Of a stretch of DNA of 64,000 bases, positions 43,676 through 53,483 are shown piece after piece. A program made the position numbers and the translations under genes. Within the stretch, counting starts at the first letter, position 1; every line of letters begins with the position of its first letter. Source of the stretch: Algoriphagus sp. TR-M9 (lineage in GTDB: Bacteria > Bacteroidota > Bacteroidia > Cytophagales > Cyclobacteriaceae); contig NZ_CP115160.1 of NCBI RefSeq assembly GCF_027594545.1, forward strand, positions 3,357,001-3,421,000, given 5' to 3'. Below the pieces are notes generated by a model that did no database searches, was not told the origin of the DNA, and saw only the letters and a list, made by a program, of their open reading frames with translations.

Positions 43676-45349
43676 TTATTTCAGTTTTACTGCAGTTGGT
43701 GAAAGTCCGTTTCCTTTTGAAATTTGATCAGCACTCTTGAAATCCGCTTGATCAAATTCTACTTTATCGGAGGTTCCTAGTACTCGGACAGCAGCTTTTC
43801 CATTATCCTCAAACGTAAATCCACTCACCTTCACTCCCTGACTATTGTAGATCGTCAATGGCACTTCATCCGTTCCCAACACTCTTACATTGATCAATTC
43901 CAAGCCAGAAGCATCGATAGCAGTAATTCCTTTTTTCGCTTGTAAAACCGCATTCTCCAATCGCACATTTTCCAGCTTCATCTCTGGTAACCCCATAAAA
44001 AACGCTGCAATTTCTGAATCAGTCACTGTGATGTTTTTCATGCTGATATTTCTGAAAACAGGCGTTTCTTCAGTCACAGGCACTAGGTTTTCCTGCCTTG
44101 CCTCATCATCTGCACTTTGGTCTTCCTCGATCACAGGACTATTCCCCGTATAAAACATATTAAAACCAATCGCCTCAGTAGGAATGCCTACCATATCAAT
44201 GTCCGAAATCCAGATATTCTCCACTACTCCACCCCGGCCTCTTGTACTCTTGAAGCGAAGACCAATGTCAGTTCCGATAAATGTACAGGCAGAAACATGG
44301 ATATTTCTCACCCCGCTGGACATTTCACTTCCCACAGTTACTCCACCGTGACCATGATACACGATATTGTTCTTGATGATCACATTTTCCGTAGGAATGG
44401 CTCTATCTCTACCATCCTTATCCTTTCCGGATTTGATGCAGATCGCATCATCTCCCACATCGAAAGTATTGTTATAGATCAATGCATTTTTGCAAGACTC
44501 CAAATCCAAACCATCACCATTCTGAGAAAACCATGGATTTCTCACATTCAGATTTCGTATGATCACATCTTCACTCATCAGGGGATGGATATTCCAGGCA
44601 GGAGAGTTTTGAAAAGTCGGCCCGTCGAATAAAACCACCTTACTTTCCCTGATGCTTACCATCACAGGGCGAAGGAAATCCTTCATTTTTTGCAATTCAT
44701 TGCGGTCCGTAACATCCGGCACATTGAAACTAGAACTTGCTTTATATCCATCCAAAAAAGATTGGGAAGGAAACCAGTTTGTCCCTTCTACTATTCCGCC
44801 ACTTTTCACCAGGTTTTTCCACTGCGATTCGGTCATTTTACCCTTCTTCACTGCTCTCCAGACCTCACCACTTCCATCGATGGTTCCTTTCCCGGTGATG
44901 GCGATATTTTCTACTTGATAGGCATTGATTGGTGATAGGCAACGAACAGTATTTAGCCCTTCGAAACTTGTCTCTACCAAAGGGTAATCATCCTTATCCT
45001 TGCTGAAAATAATCAATGCTCCGTCTTCCAAATGAAGATTCACATTGCTCAAAAGCGTGATCGGACCAGTGTACCAAACTCCCCTCGGCACCAACACCTT
45101 TCCTCCACCAGCTTGATTGACCGCCTCGATGGCTGATTTAAAAGCTTCGGAATTTTTCGTCAGACCATCTCCAATAGCTCCAAAAGCTGTAATACTTTTT
45201 TCAAAATCAGGAAAGCTCGCTTCCTTCACTTTTGGCATATCAAATTCCACCCCATCATAGATGGTTTCTAGCGTTTGCTGCGCATAAATTGGAAATGCAC
45301 TTGCAAAAAGCATAAATAGAAATGCTAGTCTTATTAATTTGGTTTTCAT
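43676..45349 (-). CDS. Polygalacturonase (GH28)
   Basis: This protein of about 557 residues is a secreted beta-helix hydrolase of polygalacturonate. The ATG at 45349 gives MKTKLIRLAFLFMLFASAFP and the YAQ cleavage site; 45364 is an alternative. Catalytic blocks are NGDGLDLESC, GDDAICIKSGKDKDG and HGHGGVTVGSEMSSG, which hold the three Asp and the His. The long insertion ESQWKNLVKSGGIVEGTNWF is common in Bacteroidota members that attack decorated or exo-type substrates. Confidence 0.94.
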   Translation of the reverse strand: MKTKLIRLAFLFMLFASAFPIYAQQTLETIYDGVEFDMPKVKEASFPDFEKSITAFGAIGDGLTKNSEAFKSAIEAVNQAGGGKVLVPRGVWYTGPITLLSNVNLHLEDGALIIFSKDKDDYPLVETSFEGLNTVRCLSPINAYQVENIAITGKGTIDGSGEVWRAVKKGKMTESQWKNLVKSGGIVEGTNWFPSQSFLDGYKASSSFNVPDVTDRNELQKMKDFLRPVMVSIRESKVVLFDGPTFQNSPAWNIHPLMSEDVIIRNLNVRNPWFSQNGDGLDLESCKNALIYNNTFDVGDDAICIKSGKDKDGRDRAIPTENVIIKNNIVYHGHGGVTVGSEMSSGVRNIHVSACTFIGTDIGLRFKSTRGRGGVVENIWISDIDMVGIPTEAIGFNMFYTGNSPVIEEDQSADDEARQENLVPVTEETPVFRNISMKNITVTDSEIAAFFMGLPEMKLENVRLENAVLQAKKGITAIDASGLELINVRVLGTDEVPLTIYNSQGVKVSGFTFEDNGKAAVRVLGTSDKVEFDQADFKSADQISKGNGLSPTAVKLK

Positions 45350-45370
45350 ATTTCGGGTATTCATGGTGTC

Positions 45371-46996
45371 TTATTTATTAAATCTAAACCAATCCACATC
45401 GGCAAACCCGCTGTCATTGGTTTTGGTATTTCTGATGGCAAAAAGCCCAACTTTGGCTCCTATCCACTTGCCAGGAACTGCAGTAAAGATCTCTTCTATT
45501 TCTTTGAAATTCTTTCCGTCATTGGAGTAAGAAAAAGTGCAAACACCACCTTTTTCCACTTTTACACGAAGTTGAATCGAGTTAGTGTCCAGCTTCGCTA
45601 GTTCCTTCTTTACTTCCGGATTGCCATTTTCCGCATCGATGCAGGTGACATAGTTTAGAGAAATACCATCGTCTGTACTTTCTAACGAAAGGTACGCATA
45701 ACTCATTCCCATCACGATCAGCCCGACTTGCTCATTTTGCAGTTTGGGATTTAGGTAAAACTCTAGAGAAGTGGTCGTTGTAAATTCCTCCGCAGGAAAT
45801 TTCTGAAGTAATAAATTAGGGACTTCCCACAAGTTTTTGGCGTCTTCTGGAAGCTGTGCTGTGAAGAGTCTTAGCTTACTTTTAGCTGGATTGGCAAAAG
45901 CCCAAGTTGCCCCTGGGTTTGCCTGCCATTGCCATTGTAAACCGATATCACCCCCATCAAATTCATCTGAATCCGCAGGAGTTGAGATCGCTTGGTTAGC
46001 TGTGACGCTTGGTTTTTTGTATTTCAAAACCGGCTGCCCAGTGCCATCTCCATCCGGATCTTCGCCCATGGTTGGCCAGTCATTTTTCCAACTCATCGGC
46101 TGCAAATGCGTAATCCTTCCATAAGCCTCCACATCCTGAAAATGCACAAACCAGTCCTCTCCAGACTCAGTAGCTATCCAAGCACCTTGATGCGGACCAT
46201 TAATAGGCGTATCGCCTTGAGCCAGAGAAATATACTCTTCATAAGGCCCATAAGGACTTTTTGATCTCAAAATCAACTGCCAACCTTTGGACACCCCACC
46301 TGCTGGAGCGAAAATATAATAGTAGCCGTTTCGCTTATAGAACTTTGTTCCTTCCACTGTAGGATGCGCATCGTGACCATCGAATACTAGTTTGCCGGCT
46401 CCGGTCGTTTTGGTTCCTTCCCAGTTCATAGGTTTCACCACCAACACACTTTTAATTCCTGCTCGACTTCCAGCAAAGGCATGAGATAAATAGGCCTTGC
46501 CATCTTCATCCCAAAGCGGACAAGGATCGATTAATCCTTTTCCTGCTTCTACTAAAACAGGTTCTTCCCATTGACCCAGCGGATCCTTGGCTTTCACCAT
46601 ATAAATCCCAAAGTCCGGATCTCCCCAATAGATATAAAATTCACCTTCGTGGTATCGGATTGCCGGAGCCCAAACACCATTTCCGTGTTGGGGCTTTGCG
46701 AAGTGATCAAGCGGAACCTGCCTTTCAAGCGCATAATTCACCAAAGACCAATTCACCAAATCCTTAGAATGCAAAATCGGCAGGCCTGGAACGGCATTAA
46801 AACTGGAAGCCGTCATGTAAAAATCCTCGCCTACTCTTACTACATCAGGATCAGAATAATCCGCATGTAAAATGGGATTGATGTAAGTCCCGTCTCCTTG
46901 ATCGGCAACCCAGACGTTGGAAACCACATTTTGCTGCGCAAAAACTGAACTTGCAGCAGCGAACATTACACAAAAGCTATAAATTATTTTTTTCAC
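45371..46996 (-). CDS. Secreted GH43 glycosidase with C-terminal beta-sandwich domain
   Basis: This 541-residue enzyme has a signal peptide (ending SVFAQ) and a five-bladed propeller: ADYSDPDVVRVGEDFYMTAS (base Asp), LIDPCPLWDEDGKAYLSHAF and VEGTKFYKRNGYYYIFAPAG (acid Glu region). Residues about 325-541 form a DUF1349-like or GH43 C-terminal domain. Related proteins act as arabinofuranosidases, xylosidases or galactosidases on pectin side chains; the exact activity is unclear. Confidence 0.9.
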   Translation of the reverse strand: MKKIIYSFCVMFAAASSVFAQQNVVSNVWVADQGDGTYINPILHADYSDPDVVRVGEDFYMTASSFNAVPGLPILHSKDLVNWSLVNYALERQVPLDHFAKPQHGNGVWAPAIRYHEGEFYIYWGDPDFGIYMVKAKDPLGQWEEPVLVEAGKGLIDPCPLWDEDGKAYLSHAFAGSRAGIKSVLVVKPMNWEGTKTTGAGKLVFDGHDAHPTVEGTKFYKRNGYYYIFAPAGGVSKGWQLILRSKSPYGPYEEYISLAQGDTPINGPHQGAWIATESGEDWFVHFQDVEAYGRITHLQPMSWKNDWPTMGEDPDGDGTGQPVLKYKKPSVTANQAISTPADSDEFDGGDIGLQWQWQANPGATWAFANPAKSKLRLFTAQLPEDAKNLWEVPNLLLQKFPAEEFTTTTSLEFYLNPKLQNEQVGLIVMGMSYAYLSLESTDDGISLNYVTCIDAENGNPEVKKELAKLDTNSIQLRVKVEKGGVCTFSYSNDGKNFKEIEEIFTAVPGKWIGAKVGLFAIRNTKTNDSGFADVDWFRFNK

Positions 46997-47007
46997 TAAC
47001 TCTCTTG

Positions 47008-47982
47008 TTATTGATTACTTCTATTCTTTGGATTCCAGCCATCTTCACCTGACAGGACTGACTCCACCGTGTATTTTGCAGCTTCCTCTTCAGTCAATTG
47101 GTGTGACCAGGTCACCCGCTGAGCAGCATTAGCTCCTGGGCCTTTCGATCCATACTCTGCATAGAAGGCAGTTTTTTCAGCATTTGGTTTACTCCAATTA
47201 TGCCAGCCTTCCGGTTTGATGTGAGCTCCCAATTCTGTATTGATGAAAACCGTCTGAGCATAATCACGCCAAGGTCTTCCTAAGTAAGCCGAGGCATTTT
47301 CACCTTCTCCAGTCAGTTTGCAATCGATAAAAACAAAGCCAAATTCGGTTTCTTTTTCCGTGGAAGCAGCAGTCACATAGCTTCCTCCTTTTTTGGAGAA
47401 AATCTCACAATTCTCGAAAACTGCAGTGGACCAACCGAAGATAAAATCAACTGTTCCTTCGATGTAGCAATCCTTATAATACTGTCTGCTACGATCTCCA
47501 TGCGGATAAAGTGTATCCTGATATCCTAGAAATCGGCATTTTTCAAACATGACTTTATCTCCATCCACACGCACCGCTACTGCCTGTCCCACAGGTCCTG
47601 AGGAATTCTCAAATGTGATGTTTTTGGCATAAAAACCATCTCCGAAAACGAAGAAGCTGCTGGATCCAGTCGTTCCCATTTCCTCACCAAATTTGTTCTT
47701 CTTTTGAGCAAAGTCATCGTACGTCACCAAAGTTGTTTCAGCATCCTCCCCGATCAGAGAAATATTGGTTTTGGATGCTGCCAGCACCAACTTCTCTTTA
47801 TAAGTACCAGGCTTGAGAAGGATTTTGGTTTGATTTTTCCGAAAATCCGGGACTGCATCAAAAGCCGCCTGAATGGTCTGAAAGTCACCTGAACCATCAG
47901 AAGCCACCACAAAATCAAATTCCTGAGCGAAAAGAAATCCGCTTAGAAAAAAGGCCAAAATATATAGAATCGATTTTTTCAT
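47008..47982 (-). CDS. Secreted pectin methylesterase (CE8)
   Basis: This 324-residue enzyme removes methyl esters from homogalacturonan so that lyases and GH28 can act. A signal peptide ends GFLFAQ. The CE8 motifs are GTYKEKL, GQAVAVR, GYQDTLYPHGD, DFIFGWSTAVFEN and YLGRPWRDYA. It resembles the N-terminal half of the fused enzyme at 40034, so the locus holds two methylesterases. It follows the GH105 gene by 2 nt. Confidence 0.95.
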   Translation of the reverse strand: MKKSILYILAFFLSGFLFAQEFDFVVASDGSGDFQTIQAAFDAVPDFRKNQTKILLKPGTYKEKLVLAASKTNISLIGEDAETTLVTYDDFAQKKNKFGEEMGTTGSSSFFVFGDGFYAKNITFENSSGPVGQAVAVRVDGDKVMFEKCRFLGYQDTLYPHGDRSRQYYKDCYIEGTVDFIFGWSTAVFENCEIFSKKGGSYVTAASTEKETEFGFVFIDCKLTGEGENASAYLGRPWRDYAQTVFINTELGAHIKPEGWHNWSKPNAEKTAFYAEYGSKGPGANAAQRVTWSHQLTEEEAAKYTVESVLSGEDGWNPKNRSNQ

Positions 47983-47984
47983 GA

Positions 47985-49202
47985 TTAGTCACCGAGTTTC
48001 TCGTATTGCAAAGAGGCTAGAATGAAAGGCCCAACGCCTTTTGGATCGTTTACCCGGATTTCCTCACCTACGTAATATTCAAAAGAGCCATCTCGATAAG
48101 GATTTCCCCCTAAGCCAGCCACTCCGCAGACATTCGTCAAGCTGATCCCGCCATCGGCATCTTCTCGGACAAACTCCGCAAGCATTCCTTCGTAGGCTTT
48201 TTTGCCAGCAGCCAGATCTTCCTGATCCAAATAGCCTTTTTCAGAACCTTTCAAGAGAAAATAAGTAAACATTCCCGAAGCCGAGGATTCCAAGTAATTC
48301 CCTTCGCGGGTTCCCTGATCCACCACTTGATACCAAACACCCTCTGGAGTTTGATAGCGCTGAATTCCTTTGGCTAGCTTTTGGGCAATCGCGATAATGT
48401 CACTTCTTTTTGGGTGATCTTCAGGAAGAAAATCCAGCACATCGACCAGCGCCATGGCAAACCAGCCTATGCTTCTGCCCCAATAATTCGTGGAAAGTCC
48501 AGTTTCTGGATCAGCCCATTTCTGCTCCTTGCTTTCGTCATAGGCATGGTGGTACAAACCAGTTTCTTCGCTGTACCCATATTTATCCATGATCAGGATC
48601 TGATTTGCCACATCATCAAAAAGTGCTGGCTCGTCGAAAGTGGCCGCGTATTGAGCTAAAAATGGGGAGCCCATGTAGATTCCGTCCAGCCACATCTGGT
48701 GAGGATAAACTTTTTTATGCCAAAAACCACCTTCGGAGTTTCTCGGATGATTTCTCATCTGATCTCGTAGCTCCTCTATGGCCAATTTGTATTTTTCCTC
48801 ACCGGATTTTTCGTAAAGGTTGATCAGGAATTTACCTCCATTTACTCTATCGATGTTAAAATCGCTCTTTTTATAAGTCAGGATATTTCCCGCACTGTCC
48901 ACCATAAAGTCCGCAAACTTCTTGGTGTAATCGTAAAATCTTTGCTCACCTTTTTGCTTCCAAACCGCCTGCATGGAAGACATGATCAGGCCATGGGTAT
49001 ATTCCCATTTTGGTTTTTTGTTGAAATCTAGAGTCCAGCCTTCTGGGTTTCGAGCGATTTCGGAGTCTGCCATCCAGATGGAATAGTCTTTTTTGGGAGA
49101 GATTTCTACTTCTGTGCTTTCAGTAGATTTTTCGGCAGAGCAGCTAAGCAAAAGAGCACCAGAAAAGAGTGCTAACGAAGTGTATTTGAATAATTTAAGC
49201 AT
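47985..49202 (-). CDS. GH105 unsaturated rhamnogalacturonyl/galacturonyl hydrolase, lipoprotein
   Basis: This 405-residue lipoprotein (lipobox SGALLLSC) splits unsaturated uronic acid from the ends of lyase products, giving 5-keto-4-deoxyuronate for KduI. It shows GH105 marks: DRVNGGKFLINLYEKSG, the catalytic-Asp block YPHQMWLDGIYMGSPFLAQY, STNYWGRSIGWFAMALVDVL and ESSASGMFTYFLLKG. The lipid anchor suggests the reaction happens in the periplasm or on the surface. Confidence 0.93.
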   Translation of the reverse strand: MLKLFKYTSLALFSGALLLSCSAEKSTESTEVEISPKKDYSIWMADSEIARNPEGWTLDFNKKPKWEYTHGLIMSSMQAVWKQKGEQRFYDYTKKFADFMVDSAGNILTYKKSDFNIDRVNGGKFLINLYEKSGEEKYKLAIEELRDQMRNHPRNSEGGFWHKKVYPHQMWLDGIYMGSPFLAQYAATFDEPALFDDVANQILIMDKYGYSEETGLYHHAYDESKEQKWADPETGLSTNYWGRSIGWFAMALVDVLDFLPEDHPKRSDIIAIAQKLAKGIQRYQTPEGVWYQVVDQGTREGNYLESSASGMFTYFLLKGSEKGYLDQEDLAAGKKAYEGMLAEFVREDADGGISLTNVCGVAGLGGNPYRDGSFEYYVGEEIRVNDPKGVGPFILASLQYEKLGD

Positions 49203-49229
49203 TGCTTATTTTGGGTATTGAATAAATGA

Positions 49230-50516
49230 CTACTTGATACTTATTTCCAGTGGATTGGAAAGCTTAACTATTTCCATCTCTAAGTAATTTTTAAATTCCT
49301 CTTTGGAAGTGATGCCCCCAGGTTCCTGCTCCCAAGCTGCTAAAAAATAGTAGCTCAGCTCCTGATCTCTCGCATCAAAAACCAAAACATGGGAGAGCTC
49401 ATCTTCCGTGATTTCTTTTAGTTTACTGGTAGGATAAATCACCGCTATGCCCAGCTTGTCGCCAGCCAAACTTTGGGATCCGTAAGTCGCGATGTAGCCA
49501 AACTCCAAATCTGAATTACTCTGCATCAATTCTGCTTTGGGGTCTTTAATCAAACCCGTCGCAAAATTCGGAATCTCATTGGAGGAGATTAAATCCATTT
49601 TGGAAAGCCTTGTGCCGGCATGTATAGCTATTTCAGCCCTTAAATCAGTTTTTCCGGAAGGTAGATCCCACCCGTAATAGTTTGTCAAAACTGAGGAATA
49701 AACCGCTCCGTTATTTGTGATCTCAGCATATAAACTATCCGTCACATCCACTCGTCTGGCTTTTCCATTTTCCCAAGTGGCAATACTTCCGAGTCCCAGC
49801 GTCTTGCCCACCTTCAGCACGTCCATACCCCATTCAGCCGGCTCATGATAGGAATCGAAACCATCCTGACCTACATCCTGTAAAACCGGAGATTTTACTT
49901 TTTTGCCAAATACATCAATACCATTTCTCCAATCCAGATAAAATCTATAGCCTACCAGGTCAGACTCCCAGCCCGGTCCCTCGTAGCGGATAAACCAGGA
50001 ATGATCAGTGTGTTCGGCCGGAACATGCAGTGAATCTACATTCTCAAAATACCCACCTATATACTCCCGGTCTTTGAATTCCCCACCAAACTTATGGGAA
50101 AGCTCAGCTTGGGTTCTTTTATTATAGTCTGGTCTTTTACTTGAATCATCTTGGACAATTCTCAGCTCAAGAGTTTCTGAAGGTCCGATAGTTGGCAAAA
50201 CAAAAGCCAAGCCCTTTTCAGGACCTTTTTCATTCCATTGGGAAGGAATTTCATTTTCTCCTAGAAAAATCCTCAACCTGCTCCTTTCTGAAAAATTAAC
50301 CTCGGACAAGACGCTCGGATCCAATACGATTAAGGAATTTTCCCTGGACTGATCCAAATGATTTTTAACCGAAAAATAAATAACATCCTCCGCCTTACCG
50401 GGACTGGAAGAAGCTTGGCCATAACAGGAATATTGCGCAACAGCCAAGGCAATCATGCATGAAACAAGCACAAAAAGACGTTTATTACCGGTAGTTTTTT
50501 TTGGGTTTTCTATCAT
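49230..50516 (-). CDS. DUF4861 secreted protein
   Basis: This 428-residue exported protein has a signal peptide (to about YSCYGQ) and the DUF4861 pattern: HSWFIRYEGPGWESDLVGYR, DWRNGIDVFGKKV and EPAEWGMDVLKVGKTLGLGS. DUF4861 genes often lie in pectin and other uronic-acid loci beside GH105, but I know of no firm activity. The conserved Arg, Trp, Asp and His hint at a carbohydrate-active enzyme. It is first in the operon and faces an operator. Confidence 0.8.
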   Translation of the reverse strand: MIENPKKTTGNKRLFVLVSCMIALAVAQYSCYGQASSSPGKAEDVIYFSVKNHLDQSRENSLIVLDPSVLSEVNFSERSRLRIFLGENEIPSQWNEKGPEKGLAFVLPTIGPSETLELRIVQDDSSKRPDYNKRTQAELSHKFGGEFKDREYIGGYFENVDSLHVPAEHTDHSWFIRYEGPGWESDLVGYRFYLDWRNGIDVFGKKVKSPVLQDVGQDGFDSYHEPAEWGMDVLKVGKTLGLGSIATWENGKARRVDVTDSLYAEITNNGAVYSSVLTNYYGWDLPSGKTDLRAEIAIHAGTRLSKMDLISSNEIPNFATGLIKDPKAELMQSNSDLEFGYIATYGSQSLAGDKLGIAVIYPTSKLKEITEDELSHVLVFDARDQELSYYFLAAWEQEPGGITSKEEFKNYLEMEIVKLSNPLEISIK

Positions 50517-50588
50517 TAATCAACTTATTTACAGCCAATTACCTCAGATCAATTACAACTCAGAATTGACTGGAATTACCAACATTGA

Positions 50589-50600
50589 GCAATCGATTGC
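50589..50600. promoter_or_regulatory. LacI-family operator before the DUF4861 operon
   Basis: GCAATCGATTGC lies 73 bp upstream of the start at 50516. On the minus strand it reads TATAATATGCAATCGATTGC, so a -7-like TATAATATG abuts the operator. Confidence 0.8.
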
Positions 50601-50763
50601 ATATTATAAATAATCAGGCGAATAAAAAACTTTTTCGTAAAATTACTCTCCCTCGTAGCCTAAAATGACTACTACCTGATAAATAATGCAAATAAAAACT
50701 TGTAAATCGTGAAAATTTCAAAACCTTTATTTTTACTTATTCTTCATTTTAATTGTATATTGC

Positions 50764-50775
50764 GCAAACGATTAC
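50764..50775. promoter_or_regulatory. LacI-family operator before kduI
   Basis: GCAAACGATTAC, a diverged form, lies 10 bp before the kduI ATG. It joins TATATTG (50756-50762), so TATATTGCGCAAACG parallels TACTTTGCGCAATCG before uxaA. Confidence 0.75.
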
Positions 50776-50785
50776 ATAGACCCTT

Positions 50786-51625
50786 ATGAGTATTGCTATA
50801 GAAACACGGTATTCTTCGCATCCAGAAGATTTCAAAAAATACCAAACAACCGAGATTCGTGAGAAATTTTTGCTAGAGCAAATCTTTGTCCCTAACCAAA
50901 TTACAGGCGTGTACACTATGGAAGACCGCCTGATTGTAGGCGGTATAAACCCTGTGGACCGGCCTGTCACTCTCGAACCGGTAGATCAGCTAAAAGCAGA
51001 GTACTTTCTGGAAAGAAGAGAACTCGGAATCATCAATGTGGGCGCCCCTGCTTCCATCACTGTGGATGGTGAAGATTTTAGCCTTTCGCATAAGGAAGCC
51101 TTATATATAGGCAAGGGCGTAAGGGAAGTTATATTTCACCCATCGAAAGAAGGGGAAGCCTTAATTTACTTTAATTCTGCCCCTGCACATGCTGCCTACC
51201 CTACCAAGAAAGTGAGCCAGGACGATGCCGAGGTTGTCACCTTGGGCTCCCTAGAAAACTCCAATCATAGAACCATCTACAAGTTATTGGTAAACTCAGT
51301 GGTACAAACATGCCAGCTGCAAATGGGCATGACAGAACTGAAACCTGGTTCTGTTTGGAACACCATGCCTGCCCACACACATGACCGTAGAATGGAAGCT
51401 TATTTCTATTTTGACTTGGCTGAAGGAAACACTATTTCCCATTATTTAGGGCAGCCGGATGAAACAAGGCATATCTGGATGAAAAACCATCAGGCAGTAT
51501 TATCGCCAGTTTGGTCTATACACAGTGGTGCCGGCACGTCCAATTATACTTTTATCTGGGGAATGGCAGGAGAAAACCTAGACTACGGCGATATGGACGT
51601 AGTGGCCCCTACAGATCTCAAATAA
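50786..51625 (+). CDS. kduI: 5-keto-4-deoxyuronate isomerase
   Basis: This 279-residue cupin enzyme converts 5-keto-4-deoxyuronate (DKI) to 2,5-diketo-3-deoxygluconate (DKII). The zinc-site residues are visible in PAHTHDRRMEAYFYFDLAEG (His, His, Glu) and SIHSGAGTSNYTFIWGMAGE (His). It opens the kduI-kduD-lacI-uxaC-uxaB operon. The product is passed to KduD, encoded 2 nt downstream. Confidence 0.97.
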   Translation: MSIAIETRYSSHPEDFKKYQTTEIREKFLLEQIFVPNQITGVYTMEDRLIVGGINPVDRPVTLEPVDQLKAEYFLERRELGIINVGAPASITVDGEDFSLSHKEALYIGKGVREVIFHPSKEGEALIYFNSAPAHAAYPTKKVSQDDAEVVTLGSLENSNHRTIYKLLVNSVVQTCQLQMGMTELKPGSVWNTMPAHTHDRRMEAYFYFDLAEGNTISHYLGQPDETRHIWMKNHQAVLSPVWSIHSGAGTSNYTFIWGMAGENLDYGDMDVVAPTDLK

Positions 51626-51627
51626 CT

Positions 51628-52416
51628 ATGAAACCAAATTTCGATTTGAAAGGCAAAGTCGCATTGGTGACCGGAGCCACTCATGGTCTGGGTATGGCCA
51701 TGGCTAAAGCACTGGCCCAGCAGGGAGCTACTTTAGCAGTGAATGGGCATACTCCTTCCAAGATGGAACAAGCCATTGCAAGTTATAGCGCCGAGGGTAT
51801 ACAGGCGCACCCCTACCTTTTTGACGTGACTGATGCCAAAGCCGTGGACCAGGCTATAGGCAAAATAGAAAGTGAAATTGGAAACGTAGATATTCTGGTA
51901 AACAATGCCGGAATGATCCAGCGTACATCAGCTTTAGAGATGGATCCTGAGGATTTCCGCAAAATTGTGGACGTAGACCTGATATCTCCATTTATCGTTT
52001 CTCAGCGAGTAGCCAAAACCATGGTAAAAAACGGGAGTGGCAAAATCATCAATATATGCTCCATGATGAGCGAACTTGGGCGAAATACGGTCAGTGCTTA
52101 TGCCGCTGCTAAAGGTGGATTAAAAATGCTCACCCGAAATCTGGCTACTGAATGGGCCAAATATAACATTCAGGTCAATGGAATAGGACCTGGCTACTTT
52201 GCTACCGAGCAGACCGCCCCGATCCGGGTAGATGGACATCCTTTCAATGACTTTATAGTAAACAGAACTCCTGCGGGAAGATGGGGCGATCCGGATGATC
52301 TAGGCGGAGCAGTGGTCTTTCTTGCCAGTCCAGCAAGTAACTTCATCAACGGACAAATCATTTATGTAGATGGTGGTATATTGGCCACAATAGGAAAGCC
52401 AAACGGCGAAAATTAA
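51628..52416 (+). CDS. kduD: 2-keto-3-deoxygluconate dehydrogenase (DKII reductase)
   Basis: This 262-residue short-chain dehydrogenase reduces 2,5-diketo-3-deoxygluconate to KDG. It has the cofactor motif TGATHGLG, the NNAG motif and catalytic YAAAK (SAYAAAKGGLKMLTRNLATE), with a C-terminal FINGQIIYVDGGILATIG. The ATG at 51628 is chosen because it puts the Rossmann fold at the N-terminus; an earlier in-frame ATG overlaps kduI. Confidence 0.95.
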   Translation: MKPNFDLKGKVALVTGATHGLGMAMAKALAQQGATLAVNGHTPSKMEQAIASYSAEGIQAHPYLFDVTDAKAVDQAIGKIESEIGNVDILVNNAGMIQRTSALEMDPEDFRKIVDVDLISPFIVSQRVAKTMVKNGSGKIINICSMMSELGRNTVSAYAAAKGGLKMLTRNLATEWAKYNIQVNGIGPGYFATEQTAPIRVDGHPFNDFIVNRTPAGRWGDPDDLGGAVVFLASPASNFINGQIIYVDGGILATIGKPNGEN

Positions 52417-52453
52417 ATTGCAAGATTAACAACCCATCACTAACCTCTTAGCA

Positions 52454-53470
52454 ATGAAAAAAAACAAAGCAACTATCCATGATATTGCTGAGAAACTTAA
52501 CATCACTGCATCCACAGTATCCAGGGCACTAAATGATAACCCCAGAATCTCTGATGCAACCAAAAAGAAAGTTCTCAAAATCGCAAAGCAGATCAATTAC
52601 CAGCCCAATCACATCGCCTCAGCTTTGCGAAGCGGCAAAAGTCGACTGGTAGGGGTGATTGTCCCCACTGCTAACCGTAATTTCTTTTCATCTGTTATTA
52701 GAGGAATTGAGGACATTGCCAACAACTTGAACTATAAGATTATCATTTCCCAATCTTATGATGAGTTTGAAAAGGAAGTCCAAAACGTAGAGGCGCTGCT
52801 GAATGCCCGAGTGGATGGAGTGATCGCTTCCATTGGCAAAACCACTGAAAACGTGGAGCATTTCCAGAAAATCCTTGAAAAAGGCATCCCCTTGGTGCTT
52901 TTTGACCGAATCAGCAATGAGCTGGAAGTCAGTCAGGTGGTAATCGACGATCATTTGGGCGCTTACCAAACGGTAGACCACCTGATAAAAAGTGGCTGCA
53001 AACGCATCATTCACTTCACCAGTAACCAGCGGATCAACATCTATAAGGAAAGAAAAAGAGGTTACGAGGACGCTTTGGTCGATAATGGAATCGCTGTGGA
53101 TCCTAAGCTGATATTCGACTGCAATATGCAGTTGGAGGGAGGCAGACAGGTGATGCAAGGGATTTTAGACCAAAAAATAAAATTCGACGCGGTTTTTTCC
53201 TCCTCAGATTACTCCATCATGGGAGCCATGCAAGTACTCAAAGAAAAGGGTTTCAAGATCCCCGAAGACATCAAGCTTGCCGGTTTTGGAAATGAGCCAT
53301 TCACCTCCTTTACCGAACCGTCCATCACCACCGTAGATCAAAAAAGTGTCCCCATGGGACAAATCACTGCGGAAACCTTTTTCGAAATTCTAAATTCCGA
53401 TGGCAACAATGTCATGGGTAAGAAAACCATTTTAAAACCAGAACTAATTATCAGGGACTCATCCCTGTAG
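52454..53470 (+). CDS. LacI-family transcriptional regulator of the pectin/uronate locus
   Basis: This 338-residue regulator has an N-terminal helix-turn-helix (ATIHDIAEKLNITASTVSRA) with hinge helix (PNHIASALRSGKS) and a periplasmic-binding-like effector domain (VGVIVPTANRNFFSSVIRGI, SITTVDQKSVPMGQITAETF). It is encoded between kduD and uxaC. Its likely targets are the CpG-centred palindromes at 25588, 39844, 40010, 50589 and 50764. The inducer may be KDG or a related uronate, by analogy with KdgR-type control. Confidence 0.93.
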   Translation: MKKNKATIHDIAEKLNITASTVSRALNDNPRISDATKKKVLKIAKQINYQPNHIASALRSGKSRLVGVIVPTANRNFFSSVIRGIEDIANNLNYKIIISQSYDEFEKEVQNVEALLNARVDGVIASIGKTTENVEHFQKILEKGIPLVLFDRISNELEVSQVVIDDHLGAYQTVDHLIKSGCKRIIHFTSNQRINIYKERKRGYEDALVDNGIAVDPKLIFDCNMQLEGGRQVMQGILDQKIKFDAVFSSSDYSIMGAMQVLKEKGFKIPEDIKLAGFGNEPFTSFTEPSITTVDQKSVPMGQITAETFFEILNSDGNNVMGKKTILKPELIIRDSSL

Positions 53471-53483
53471 ATGAACAACAGAC

